45,607 nt of DNA from a virus: IMG/VR virus record IMGVR_UViG_3300042922_000339, positions 1 to 45,607 of that record. One strand, written 5' to 3'. Shown here piece after piece: positions 38,169-45,037 of this stretch. Positions within the stretch are counted from its first letter, which is position 1, and each line of letters opens with the position of its first letter. A model generated the notes under the pieces. The model worked only from the letters and a program-made list of their open reading frames with translations. It did no database searches and was not told where the DNA came from. Position numbers and translations under genes: made by a program.

Positions 38169-38362
38169 CTCTCCTCTCCGACGCCCGCCAACGCCTCACC
38201 AACACGGCGTGCGCACTGTTCTTCGGCACCAACAACACCGACACCCGCGACCAGTACTACACCGCGCTCGACGCACTCACCGCAGCACTACACGAGGAAG
38301 GAGGAACATGGCCCGCATCCGCACCATCAAGCCCGACTATTGGACCGACGGCAAGGTCGTGA
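38165..38362 (+). CDS. Unknown small protein
   Basis: 65 residues from GTG 38165 (GTGA overlap). LSDARQRLTNTACALFFGTN, then DQYYTALDALTAALHEEG. Helical. Its last 55 bases overlap the initiator gene in another frame, so its true end or reality is less certain. Confidence 0.5.
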   Translation: MTLLSDARQRLTNTACALFFGTNNTDTRDQYYTALDALTAALHEEGGTWPASAPSSPTIGPTARS

Positions 38363-39024
38363 GCTGGTCCCCGTTCGCCCGACTCCTGTTCATCGGCATG
38401 TGGAACTTCACCATGTGCGACCACGGGCACGTGGCCGACGACCCGATGAAACTCAAGCTCCAGATCCTCCCCATGGACGATGTCGACATTGACGCCCTGC
38501 TCGCGGAGATCATGGACTCGGGGAGGGTCAAGCGGGTGACTGACCCTGAGGGCCGCACCTACCTGCACATCACCCGGTTCGGTGACCACCAGAAGATCGA
38601 CCCCAGGTGGAAGACCCGCTGCCCCGCATGCGCCACACCCGAACTCGCCGAAACTCACCCGAGTTTGGGTGAGCCACGGCGAGACTCACCGGAACTCCCC
38701 GAAACTCCCCCTAGGAAGGGAAGGGAAGGGAAAAAGACTACGTCCACCGCTTCGCAGGTGGACGGGTTCGATGACTTCTGGGCCGCCTACCCCCGCAAGG
38801 ACGGCAAGGGCAAGGCACTCCCCGCATACGAGCGAGCACTCAAGAGAGCCGAACCCGCCACCATCCTCGCGGGCGCACTCAAGTACGCCGCCACCGTCAA
38901 GAGCACCGAGCGCCAGTACATCAAGCTCCCCGAAGGATGGCTCAACGCCGACCGGTGGGCCGACGAATCCCTCGCCGAAGCCAACAAGGCTGAGACATCG
39001 TTCTGGACGAGAGGGCCGGTGTGA
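38308..39024 (+). CDS. Replication initiator / replisome organiser
   Basis: 238 residues, ATG 38308 with GGAGGA upstream. N-terminal winged-helix type RIRTIKPDYWTDGKVVSWSP, RLLFIGMWNF and DHGHVADDP, common to phage initiators; a low-complexity middle; C-terminal DFWAAYPRKDGKGKALPAYE domain that likely contacts the helicase. The middle of the gene carries iteron-like repeats and a purine tract, so it probably contains the origin, like lambda O. Followed directly by DnaB. Confidence 0.85.
   Translation: MARIRTIKPDYWTDGKVVSWSPFARLLFIGMWNFTMCDHGHVADDPMKLKLQILPMDDVDIDALLAEIMDSGRVKRVTDPEGRTYLHITRFGDHQKIDPRWKTRCPACATPELAETHPSLGEPRRDSPELPETPPRKGREGKKTTSTASQVDGFDDFWAAYPRKDGKGKALPAYERALKRAEPATILAGALKYAATVKSTERQYIKLPEGWLNADRWADESLAEANKAETSFWTRGPV
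38640..38737 (+). other. Candidate replication origin: iterons plus purine tract
   Basis: Near-identical 10-bp units G-A/G-A/G-ACTC-N-CC: CGAACTCGCC (38640-38649), GAAACTCACC (38650-38659), then GAGACTCACC, GGAACTCCCC and GAAACTCCCC in perfect tandem (38681-38710). Between them CTCACCC/GGGTGAG forms an inverted copy (38654-38673). A 25-base all-purine strand follows (38713-38737). The period of 10 does not match codons, so DNA-level selection is likely. Confidence 0.72.
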
Positions 39025-40286
39025 TGGACGACCAGACGAACCCGGAGCTCGCACTCCTCGGCATCGCGATGCACAAGCCCGAAATCACCGCGGACGTGGA
39101 CGTGACCGAGGCAGACTTTGGAATCCCCAAGGCCGGCGCCGTCTGGGGCATCATCATGAACCTGTTCGGGCGCGGCGAACCCGGCGACCCGATCACCGTC
39201 ATGGCGAACCTCGGGCAGTCTCCCGTGCGCGGCATCGAAGCAACCTGGCTAGCCGAGGTCTACGGCGCCGCACCCCCCACAATCCGGGCCGAGCACTACG
39301 CCCGCCTCGTCCTCGACGAAGCAACCTACCGGCGCCTCGACTCCACACGTATGCGCATCGGGCAGGCCATCCAGGAGCGTGTCCCCGCGGCTGAGGCTGT
39401 GGAGATGGCGCGCGGCTGGGTTGACGCATCCTCGAGGACTGTCGCGGAGACGCACTTCATCGCGGACTCCCTCGAGGAGACGATCAACCTGTTGCAGTCC
39501 CCGAAGCCGGACTACACGCCGACACCGTGGCAGGACATAAACGAGCGGATCGGCGGTCTGCGTCCGGGCGCGCTGTACGTCATCGGTGCCCGGCCCGGTT
39601 CAGGCAAGACGCTCATGGGGTTGCAGCTCGCCGTGCACATGGCCAGGACGGGTCACGTCGCGTTCTCGTCGCTCGAGATGACGAAGCACGAACTGAACCA
39701 GCGTGTCCTAGCGCAGGTGACGGGGGTGCCGTTGTCCCGGTTCCTGAACCATGACCTGACCCCGCAGGACTGGGACACGATCGCGAAGCACGCGCAGGAG
39801 GTCGCGGACCTGCACTTGTCCGTGGACGACTATTCCGCGGCCCGGGTCACGCACGTCCGGTCACACGCTAGGACGGTCGCCAGGAAGGGGCCGTTGAAGG
39901 CAATCATCGTGGACTACATCCAGCTCATGGATGACCCGCCGGGTGATAAGCGTCCGAGGCATCAGATCGTGGGTGAATACTCTCGTTCCTTGAAGAAGAT
40001 GGCGAAGGAGATGGGGGTTCCCGTGGTTGCGTTGGCACAGTTGAATCGTGAGGTTGCTGGGCGCGCGTCCGGCAAGCCACTGCTCTCCGACCTTCGCGAG
40101 TCGGGCAATCTGGAACAGGATGCTGACGTTGTCCTGCTCCTTCACCGTGACGTTGATGAGGACCCGACGGTGCTGCATGTCGGGATTCCGAAGAACCGTC
40201 AGGGCATGCAGGACGCTAAGCAGCTCACTTGGGACGCCGCACATGCGCGTCTCCTCGACAAGCGATGGACACCAGGAGGAATGTGA
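39021..40286 (+). CDS. dnaB: DnaB-type replicative helicase
   Basis: 421 residues from GTG 39021 (ATG 39024 possible). N-terminal collar domain (PELALLGIAMHKPEITADVD), then RecA-type core with Walker A GARPGSGKT at 189-197, AFSSLEMTKHELNQR, IIVDYIQLMDD, and LNREVAGRASGKPLLSDLRE with QDADVVLLLHRD. Hexameric helicase loaded by the initiator upstream. Codon use changes from C-ending in the first third to T/G-ending after about 39480, suggesting a mosaic gene. Confidence 0.95.
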   Translation: MMDDQTNPELALLGIAMHKPEITADVDVTEADFGIPKAGAVWGIIMNLFGRGEPGDPITVMANLGQSPVRGIEATWLAEVYGAAPPTIRAEHYARLVLDEATYRRLDSTRMRIGQAIQERVPAAEAVEMARGWVDASSRTVAETHFIADSLEETINLLQSPKPDYTPTPWQDINERIGGLRPGALYVIGARPGSGKTLMGLQLAVHMARTGHVAFSSLEMTKHELNQRVLAQVTGVPLSRFLNHDLTPQDWDTIAKHAQEVADLHLSVDDYSAARVTHVRSHARTVARKGPLKAIIVDYIQLMDDPPGDKRPRHQIVGEYSRSLKKMAKEMGVPVVALAQLNREVAGRASGKPLLSDLRESGNLEQDADVVLLLHRDVDEDPTVLHVGIPKNRQGMQDAKQLTWDAAHARLLDKRWTPGGM

Positions 40287-40417
40287 TGGTTGCTGACGAC
40301 ACGAAGCGTAAGGTTTTGGACCCGTACTACGCGTTCGCTACGACGGCCGATTTGGAGGCTGCGTTGAAGTCGATCCGGTTTGAGTTGGAGCAGCGCCAGC
40401 GTAGGGGTGACGCATGA
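40286..40417 (+). CDS. Unknown small protein
   Basis: 43 residues, ATG 40286 with AGGAGGA five bases upstream. KRKVLDPYYAFATTADLEAA, then a basic helix IRFELEQRQRR. T/G-ending codons like the end of dnaB, so it probably arrived with that segment. Confidence 0.55.
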   Translation: MVADDTKRKVLDPYYAFATTADLEAALKSIRFELEQRQRRGDA

Positions 40418-40743
40418 GCACCGACCGCACCCCGATCGACAGGGCCGCCGAGGCGCTGACTCGTGCGCAGCACGTTGACGGCCCCGAGGACATGAGCCTC
40501 GCCGAGAAGGCCGCCCGGGTCGCCCTGTCCGCTGCCCTGACGAACGACGCCGACCCGGCCGACGACCTGATCGCGCGGACGCTGCTTGAGCACCGGTGGG
40601 ACGACGGCGGCTACGACGGCATGGGCTTCCTCTGCGTCTGTGGGCACGTCACTGGGCCTGGCGAAGACGGCGAGACGTCCTGGGCGTTCTCGGTGCACAT
40701 CGCCGATGCCGTGCGGGCCGCGATCCTCGGGGAGGCGTCATGA
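40414..40743 (+). CDS. Unknown protein
   Basis: 109 residues. Helical N-terminus (AAEALTRAQHVDGPEDMSLA), then GMGFLCVCGHVTGPGEDGET with a CxC, and a C-terminal helix. A Cys pair in a beta turn suggests metal binding. Unknown role. Confidence 0.6.
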   Translation: MSTDRTPIDRAAEALTRAQHVDGPEDMSLAEKAARVALSAALTNDADPADDLIARTLLEHRWDDGGYDGMGFLCVCGHVTGPGEDGETSWAFSVHIADAVRAAILGEAS

Positions 40744-41003
40744 GCACCGCGCGTGACTACCTGGAGGCCGTGCAGCAGCGAGCCAAGTCGTCGGGAGCGC
40801 TGGCTGACGTCGCGCAACTGCTGGTCGACGTTGAGCAGAACACCGAGCGCCTGGTCGCAGCCCTCACCGCCGCACTCGACCTGCACTTCAAGACTGATGG
40901 GCTCGGCATCGACCTCTGCGCGGAGTGCCGCACCGTCCTCTGGCCGTGCCCGACCGTCCGCGCGGTCACGGACGCACTGACCCCGAAGGAGACCGACCGA
41001 TGA
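40740..41003 (+). CDS. Unknown protein
   Basis: 87 residues, ATG 40740. Helical (DYLEAVQQRAKSSGALADVA), with CAECRTVLWPC near the C-terminus, a three-Cys knuckle similar in spirit to the preceding protein. Overlaps both neighbours. Confidence 0.55.
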   Translation: MSTARDYLEAVQQRAKSSGALADVAQLLVDVEQNTERLVAALTAALDLHFKTDGLGIDLCAECRTVLWPCPTVRAVTDALTPKETDR

Positions 41004-41164
41004 GCGAGTACGTGTACCTGGTAGTGGAGAGCGTCGCGAACGAGGAGGGCGTCACCATCCTCGGGGCGTTCTCGACCGACCAGAAGGCTCAGGAGTGGAT
41101 CGACGCGAACGAGCCTGGCCCGCGGTTCGGTGAACTGAGCATCGCCGCGTGGGAGGTGGAGTGA
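41000..41164 (+). CDS. Unknown small protein
   Basis: 54 residues. EYVYLVVESVANEEGVTILG, AFSTDQKAQEWIDANEPG: beta-beta-alpha, as in small phage proteins that predict a ferredoxin-like half. Unknown. Confidence 0.55.
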   Translation: MSEYVYLVVESVANEEGVTILGAFSTDQKAQEWIDANEPGPRFGELSIAAWEVE

Positions 41165-41271
41165 TGACTGACCACCCCGCACCCAGCCCGAACCAGCCCG
41201 ACGCACTCGCGGAGAAGGCGGCCGAAGCACTCTGGCGCGCATCCCAGATCGAGAAGGGAGACGACCGATGA
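41164..41271 (+). CDS. Micro-protein
   Basis: 35 residues, ATG 41164. Pro-rich start, then helix DALAEKAAEALWRASQIEKG. Exactly bridges the neighbours with one- and four-base overlaps. Length makes it tentative. Confidence 0.4.
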   Translation: MTDHPAPSPNQPDALAEKAAEALWRASQIEKGDDR

Positions 41272-41516
41272 GCAAAGCGTCAGACCTGTTCGTGTTCACG
41301 CCGAGCATGGAAGAGGTCATCGAAGCAATCGATGAACTACTCCCAGACGGCAGCGCCAAGACACTCCGCCGCGCGCTCGCCGCTCACGACGACGTCGTGC
41401 GGGCCGAGGAGCGCGAACGCATCGCACGCAACATCGTGGAGGCGGCGGATGGCGAGGTCGACATCTTCCTCGCGGGGATGATCGAGGCCGTTCGGATCGC
41501 GAGGGAGGGCGCATGA
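41268..41516 (+). CDS. Unknown helical protein
   Basis: 82 residues. SMEEVIEAIDELLPDGSAKT, then a long charged helix AEERERIARNIVEAADGE and a C-terminal helix. No motif. Confidence 0.55.
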   Translation: MSKASDLFVFTPSMEEVIEAIDELLPDGSAKTLRRALAAHDDVVRAEERERIARNIVEAADGEVDIFLAGMIEAVRIAREGA

Positions 41517-41848
41517 GCATCCACGAGCAGGCGCGAGCCGAAGCCGAGAAGCGCCGACCCGAGACGGGCGACCTCACCGAGTACCAGCACACTCGCAACG
41601 AAGGCTGGCGAGACGGGTTCGAGGACGGCTACGTCGCTGGGCATGAGGCCGCGACCCGCACACGCGTCGTCACCACCGTGACCGAACTCGACGCACTACC
41701 TGTGGGCGTCGTCGTGCTCACCGAGGTCGGGAGGGTCTGGCAGAAGATCGGCACCGCCTGGAACGTGGCAGGCGGGAAGCGCGCGCGACAGGCCGAGTAT
41801 GTTCGCCTCCCCGCCCGCGTGCTGTACGAGCCCCAGGAGACACCATGA
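41513..41848 (+). CDS. Unknown protein, PARVLYE family
   Basis: 111 residues, ATGA overlap. Helical GWRDGFEDGYVAGHEAATRT (a Gly/Tyr helix also found in many phage small proteins), then VTELDALPVGVVVLTEVGRV, a central Trp, and LPARVLYEP. Paralog of 24228-24551 and, more distantly, of 43714-43932. Confidence 0.65.
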   Translation: MSIHEQARAEAEKRRPETGDLTEYQHTRNEGWRDGFEDGYVAGHEAATRTRVVTTVTELDALPVGVVVLTEVGRVWQKIGTAWNVAGGKRARQAEYVRLPARVLYEPQETP

Positions 41849-42171
41849 CCGACGACCTGCTGGACGAAGCGACACGGCTCGCGAGCACCGCGCCTCCGGG
41901 ATCAGCGGCTGAGCACATCCTGAAAACGCCGCGGGTGCTGCGCGCTCTGGTCGAGCGTGTGCAGCAAGCCGAGCGACGAGCCAACTTCGAGGCGATGCGC
42001 GCAGTCTCGGAGTCCATCGAGCGGGATGCGGCGCGGGGCAAGCTCGACAAGGTGCGGCGGGGCATCCTCGACGAGATCGCCAAGTTCGAGCACGGAGACA
42101 GCGAGGAGGGCTGGCCGGTGCACAACCTCCGCAACGTGCTCGCCATCCTCGACGGGAAGACGGGAGACTGA
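41845..42171 (+). CDS. Unknown helical protein
   Basis: 108 residues. Almost entirely helical, charged: VLRALVERVQQAERRANFEA, IERDAARGKLDKVRRGILDE. Likely coiled coil. Function unknown. Confidence 0.55.
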   Translation: MTDDLLDEATRLASTAPPGSAAEHILKTPRVLRALVERVQQAERRANFEAMRAVSESIERDAARGKLDKVRRGILDEIAKFEHGDSEEGWPVHNLRNVLAILDGKTGD

Positions 42172-42175
42172 CCAC

Positions 42176-42352
42176 ATGCCGCACCCATACCTAGGCATCG
42201 CAGTCGTCGCCGTGGTGATCCTCCTCGCCATCGTCGGCCTCGCCACCACGCTCGGCAAGAAGGCCTACACCTGGGTTGCGATCCGGACCGGCCGCGCACA
42301 TGTCGAATACCGCGACGGCCACCGCGTCATCGTCTGGGGTAAGGCCACGTAG
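42176..42352 (+). CDS. Small membrane protein
   Basis: 58 residues, ATG 42176. N-terminal span YLGIAVVAVVILLAIVGLAT, then a basic soluble tail (TWVAIRTGRAHVEYRDGHRV). Followed by a terminator, so it ends a transcription unit. Confidence 0.55.
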   Translation: MPHPYLGIAVVAVVILLAIVGLATTLGKKAYTWVAIRTGRAHVEYRDGHRVIVWGKAT

Positions 42353-42392
42353 ATCCACCCGCGCGCCCCCACAAGCCACGAACACACACCCC

Positions 42393-42417
42393 AGGCCCCG
42401 CCACACCAGCGGGGCCT
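42393..42417 (+). terminator. Hairpin terminator within the early region
   Basis: AGGCCCCGC (42393-42401) pairs perfectly with GCGGGGCCT (42409-42417) around seven bases. No T-run, but it lies in the only sizeable gap between 42352 and the next start at 42442. Confidence 0.6.
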
Positions 42418-42441
42418 CACACATGCCCCAGGAAGGCACAC

Positions 42442-42819
42442 ATGACACACCTCTGGGAATCCGACCACCCCTACTACTGCGCCGAGGGCAACTTCTACGC
42501 AACTGGGCACCACGCCACCTTCGACTCATGGGAGGAGTTCACGGAGGACGGGAACTTGCTCTACGACGGCGACCCCGACCTGAACCTTCTCTTCCGATGG
42601 GACTGGAACGCGTGGCACCTCGAGCACCCCGAGGACTACCCCAATGGTGCGGAGAGCCACGTGCTGTCGCTGTTCTACGTCATGCAGCGGAAGGCCTTCA
42701 CATCTTCCGTTGAGGTCCTTGTCACCCCCGACGACGAGGAGCAAGTCCGGGTCTGGCTGGCTGAGCGCGCTCGCACCACGCTTTCGATCTGGCACCCGAT
42801 CTTGGGGGCAGATAAGTGA
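42442..42819 (+). CDS. Unknown aromatic-rich protein
   Basis: 125 residues, ATG 42442 with AGGAAGG upstream. Rich in Trp, Tyr and His (LWESDHPYYCAEGNFYATGH, then LFRWDWNAWHLEHPEDYP). The C-terminal half is alpha/beta. Not recognised; context is late in the early operon. Confidence 0.6.
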   Translation: MTHLWESDHPYYCAEGNFYATGHHATFDSWEEFTEDGNLLYDGDPDLNLLFRWDWNAWHLEHPEDYPNGAESHVLSLFYVMQRKAFTSSVEVLVTPDDEEQVRVWLAERARTTLSIWHPILGADK

Positions 42820-43496
42820 GCACACTCGACGCCCGCGACAACCTCAACCACATCGCCCGACACTGGCCCGACCTCCAACACCAACTCGGCGGCCTCAAGT
42901 CCACACCCACCGACAAAATCACCGTCCAAACCTCAGGCGACCCGCAAGCACCCATCAACCTGCACGTCCTCGACCTCCTCGACGAGATCCGGTCATGGGC
43001 ATGGTGGGCAGTCAGCCAGCTCGAAACCCACGCCGGCATCACGCACGACCTCGGGTTCAGCGACACCGCCGCACTCCGTCACCTCGCCACCCACCACGAA
43101 GCATGGGACGGCATCGACGACTTCCTCCACGCCACCCAGCGCTACCGCCGCAAGACCGACCAAGCACTCCGCAACACCAACCCCCAACGCCACCTCGGAC
43201 CCTGCACCACACCCGACTGCGACGGCGAAATCTACGCCCAAGACAACACCACGTCCGGGACCTGCCCACGCTGCGGCAACACCTGGACACCCAACGGGCA
43301 ATACGCTTGGCTCAAAGACCAAGCCGAAACCGTGCTACTCACCCGCCCCGAAATCGTCACCGCGTTGAAGCGCCTCGGACACGACACCCCCTACCGCACC
43401 ATCCAAACCTGGATCAACCGCGGCAAACTCAAGCCGCAAGAGGAAGACCTCTACCGCCTCGAAGACGCCATCACCCTCGCAGGAAGGAAGAAGTAG
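42816..43496 (+). CDS. DNA-binding protein with zinc ribbon and MerR-like HTH
   Basis: 226 residues. Helical N-terminal domain; zinc ribbon CTTPDCDGEIYAQDN...CPRCG at about residues 130-155; then an HTH with TALKRLGHDTPYRTIQTWIN, RGKLKPQEEDLYRLEDAI. The type is frequent in actinophages and probably regulates late or early transcription. It is the last large early gene before the late promoter, so a late activator role is possible. Confidence 0.75.
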   Translation: MSTLDARDNLNHIARHWPDLQHQLGGLKSTPTDKITVQTSGDPQAPINLHVLDLLDEIRSWAWWAVSQLETHAGITHDLGFSDTAALRHLATHHEAWDGIDDFLHATQRYRRKTDQALRNTNPQRHLGPCTTPDCDGEIYAQDNTTSGTCPRCGNTWTPNGQYAWLKDQAETVLLTRPEIVTALKRLGHDTPYRTIQTWINRGKLKPQEEDLYRLEDAITLAGRKK

Positions 43497-43498
43497 CC

Positions 43499-43717
43499 AT
43501 GCCCAAGTTCCGCGTCTACATCCAGACGGTCGCATCGGCCTACGTCGAAATCGAGGCCGACGACGGGGATGCCGCCGTCGAGAAGGCATTCGAGGAAGGC
43601 AACTTCCCCTACGCCCCCGGATTCGCTGAGTACGAGTTCGGCGAGTGGACCACGCCGAGCGAACTGTTCCCCGAACAGGCCAAGTCCGAGGACGACTACG
43701 AACTCATCGAGTCATGA
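43499..43717 (+). CDS. Unknown small protein
   Basis: 72 residues, ATG 43499. FRVYIQTVASAYVEIEADDG, then DAAVEKAFEEGNFP: the strand-helix layout of small phage proteins with a DUF-like beta-alpha fold, acidic C-terminus. Unknown. Confidence 0.6.
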   Translation: MPKFRVYIQTVASAYVEIEADDGDAAVEKAFEEGNFPYAPGFAEYEFGEWTTPSELFPEQAKSEDDYELIES

Positions 43718-43932
43718 CGAAGCGCGAAGTCACGACCCACGCCCAGCTCGACACGCTGCCCGACCGGGCGTGCATCATCGACGCCGACATGGAGCTCCAC
43801 CAGCGCCACGGATTGCTCCTGGACCGAACAGTCGAGTCGGCGTGGCTCGGATTCCTCAGTCCGTCGCTGCGGGCATCAAGCGAGATCCGACTTCCCGCAC
43901 GTGTCATCTTCGACCCCAGCGACAACGCATGA
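43714..43932 (+). CDS. Unknown protein, distant PARVLYE family member
   Basis: 72 residues. REVTTHAQLDTLPDRACIID, then a central Trp and LPARVIFDP at the end. Same layout as 24228-24551 and 41513-41848, but without their N-terminal helical part. Last gene of the early operon. Confidence 0.6.
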   Translation: MTKREVTTHAQLDTLPDRACIIDADMELHQRHGLLLDRTVESAWLGFLSPSLRASSEIRLPARVIFDPSDNA

Positions 43933-43971
43933 ATAGCGCCCCACCTGGCTTCGGCCACGGTGGGGCGCTAT
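43933..43971 (+). terminator. Strong early-operon terminator
   Basis: ATAGCGCCCCACC (43933-43945) pairs with GGTGGGGCGCTAT (43959-43971), and inside it TGGC-TTCG-GCCA continues the stem with one bulged C. About 17 pairs capped by a UUCG tetraloop, then CCGTGTTTG. Confidence 0.9.
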
Positions 43972-43987
43972 CCGTGTTTGCAGACAC

Positions 43988-44016
43988 TTGCACAACCCGT
44001 TTGAATCACGTACCTT
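43988..44016 (+). promoter_or_regulatory. Candidate late promoter
   Basis: TTGCAC (43988-43993), 17-base spacer, TACCTT (44011-44016). Lies directly after the early terminator and before the tRNAs, HNH and terminase genes, so it is the obvious start for late transcription. Confidence 0.65.
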
Positions 44017-44022
44017 AGTAAC

Positions 44023-44080
44023 GTGGACCTCGTCCACCCAAGGCCCCGGTCGAAACCCACTGGTTTCACAGCCGGGGCTT
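44023..44080 (+). terminator. Leader hairpins, possible attenuator
   Basis: GTGGAC-CTC-GTCCAC (44024-44038) is followed by GCCCCGG (44043-44049) pairing with CCGGGGC (44072-44078), which contains an inner AAACC/GGTTT stem, then TTTCG. A terminator so close behind a promoter suggests attenuation or antitermination of the late operon. Confidence 0.65.
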
Positions 44081-44213
44081 TCGCGTGCGAGCGCGAACCA
44101 TTCCCGGCCGCCATTGCGGTTCGGCGGCTTGGTCATGACCCATCCGGACGGTTGCGGCGCACAGACCAAGAGCCAGCAGGGCCCCGCACTAGCGGACCCG
44201 TGGCTGGCACCGA

Positions 44214-44287
44214 ATGCCCAAAGTGTTACGGAAGCACGCCGGTCTCCAAAACCGGAAGCCCAGGTTCGACTCCTGGTGGGTGTGCCA
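44214..44287 (+). tRNA. tRNA-Trp (anticodon CCA)
   Basis: Acceptor ATGCCCA/TGGGTGT (two wobble pairs), D-stem GTGT/GCAC, anticodon stem CCGGT/ACCGG with loop CTCCAAA, T-stem CCAGG/CCTGG with loop TTCGACT, discriminator G and encoded CCA (44285-44287). Confidence 0.88.
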
Positions 44288-44288
44288 A

Positions 44289-44362
44289 GCCTGGTTAGCA
44301 CAACCGGATAGTGCACCCGCCTGTCGAGCGGGAGGCTGCGGGTTCGAACCCCGTACCAGGCG
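44289..44362 (+). tRNA. tRNA-Asp (anticodon GTC)
   Basis: Acceptor GCCTGGT/ACCAGGC perfect; D-stem GCAC/GTGC; anticodon stem CCCGC/GCGGG with loop CTGTCGA; T-stem GCGGG/CCCGT with loop TTCGAAC; discriminator G at 44362. CCA not encoded. Begins one base after tRNA-Trp, so the two are surely cotranscribed. Confidence 0.92.
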
Positions 44363-44447
44363 CAACACCAACTCCCCCACCCGGCACCACACAGCCACCC
44401 ACGAGGGGCACACGGCCGGCGAGTGAGGGGTGCACCACGGAGGGCGC

Positions 44448-44801
44448 ATGGGCTACCGGGTATGCAGTACCCCAGGCTGCCCCACCCTCCACCCCGGCAA
44501 GGGCAGATGCCCCGAGTGTCGAGCAGCGGCAGACACCAAGCGCAGACCCGAAGGCAACCCATACCGGACAGCCGGACACCGCATCCTCTTCCGGGAGGAG
44601 GTGCTACTCCGCAACCCCTACTGCGTGGTGTGCAAGGTGGCGTGGTCCACCGTTGCTGACCACTACCCGATCGAACGACGGGACCTGGTCGAGCTGGGCC
44701 TAGACCCCAACGACCCGGCACGTGGACGCGGACTGTGCAAGCCATGCCATGACAAGCACACCGCACACACATCACCAGGCGGTTGGAACGCTCGCGACTG
44801 A
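44448..44801 (+). CDS. HNH endonuclease
   Basis: 117 residues, ATG 44448 with GGAGGG upstream. Zinc-binding cysteines CSTPGCP and CPEC, then CVVC, and the HNH core ADHYPIERRDLVELG with LCKPCHDKHT. In HK97-type cos phages an HNH protein beside the terminase is needed for cos cleavage; its place here, just before the terminase genes and a cos-like gap, fits that role. Confidence 0.9.
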   Translation: MGYRVCSTPGCPTLHPGKGRCPECRAAADTKRRPEGNPYRTAGHRILFREEVLLRNPYCVVCKVAWSTVADHYPIERRDLVELGLDPNDPARGRGLCKPCHDKHTAHTSPGGWNARD

Positions 44802-44832
44802 ACGATGAAGCATGGTCTCGAAGCGGACATCA

Positions 44833-44853
44833 CGCACCATATCGGACGGTGCG
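44833..44853 (+). repeat. Small hairpin CGCACC/GGTGCG
   Basis: CGCACC (44833-44838) and GGTGCG (44848-44853), loop of nine. One of several structures in the HNH-terminase gap; may be part of cos. Confidence 0.5.
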
Positions 44854-44888
44854 AAACGGACAGACCCGGTCGAAAGGGTGTCCGTTTT
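44854..44888 (+). terminator. Terminator-like hairpin after HNH
   Basis: AAACGGACA (44854-44862) pairs with TGTCCGTTT (44879-44887), with inner CCC/GGG, and is followed by a further T. Either ends HNH transcripts or forms part of cos. Confidence 0.7.
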
Positions 44889-45037
44889 GGTGGGGGGTGA
44901 CCCCCTTTGACCACACGACAGGACACCGCCGGTGAGGTGTCTGACCGGTCCGGAGGGTTCAAGACCTTCGACCTCGGCCCTGCGCAATGCGGGTGCTGAC
45001 CCCCGATGCTGCGCAATGCGGCGAGGAGTGATGAGCG
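44889..45037. other. Candidate cos / terminase-binding region
   Basis: Contains a G/C palindrome GGGGGT-GA-CCCCC (about 44893-44905) and the 13-base direct repeat CTGCGCAATGCGG at 44980-44992 and 45009-45021. Located between HNH and small terminase, where cos lies in HK97-like phages. No gene here. Confidence 0.6.

Larger units (their letters stand above)
43972..44447 (+). other. Late leader region: promoter, hairpins, two tRNAs
   Basis: No protein gene before HNH at 44448. Contents: promoter at 43988-44016, hairpins at 44023-44080, a GCCGCC/GGCGGC hairpin near 44102-44129, then tRNA-Trp and tRNA-Asp. Confidence 0.75.

Noticed and set aside
44023-44311. Plus-strand reading frames between late promoter and HNH
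   Set aside because: They cross a terminator hairpin and two tRNAs and lack ribosome-binding sites.
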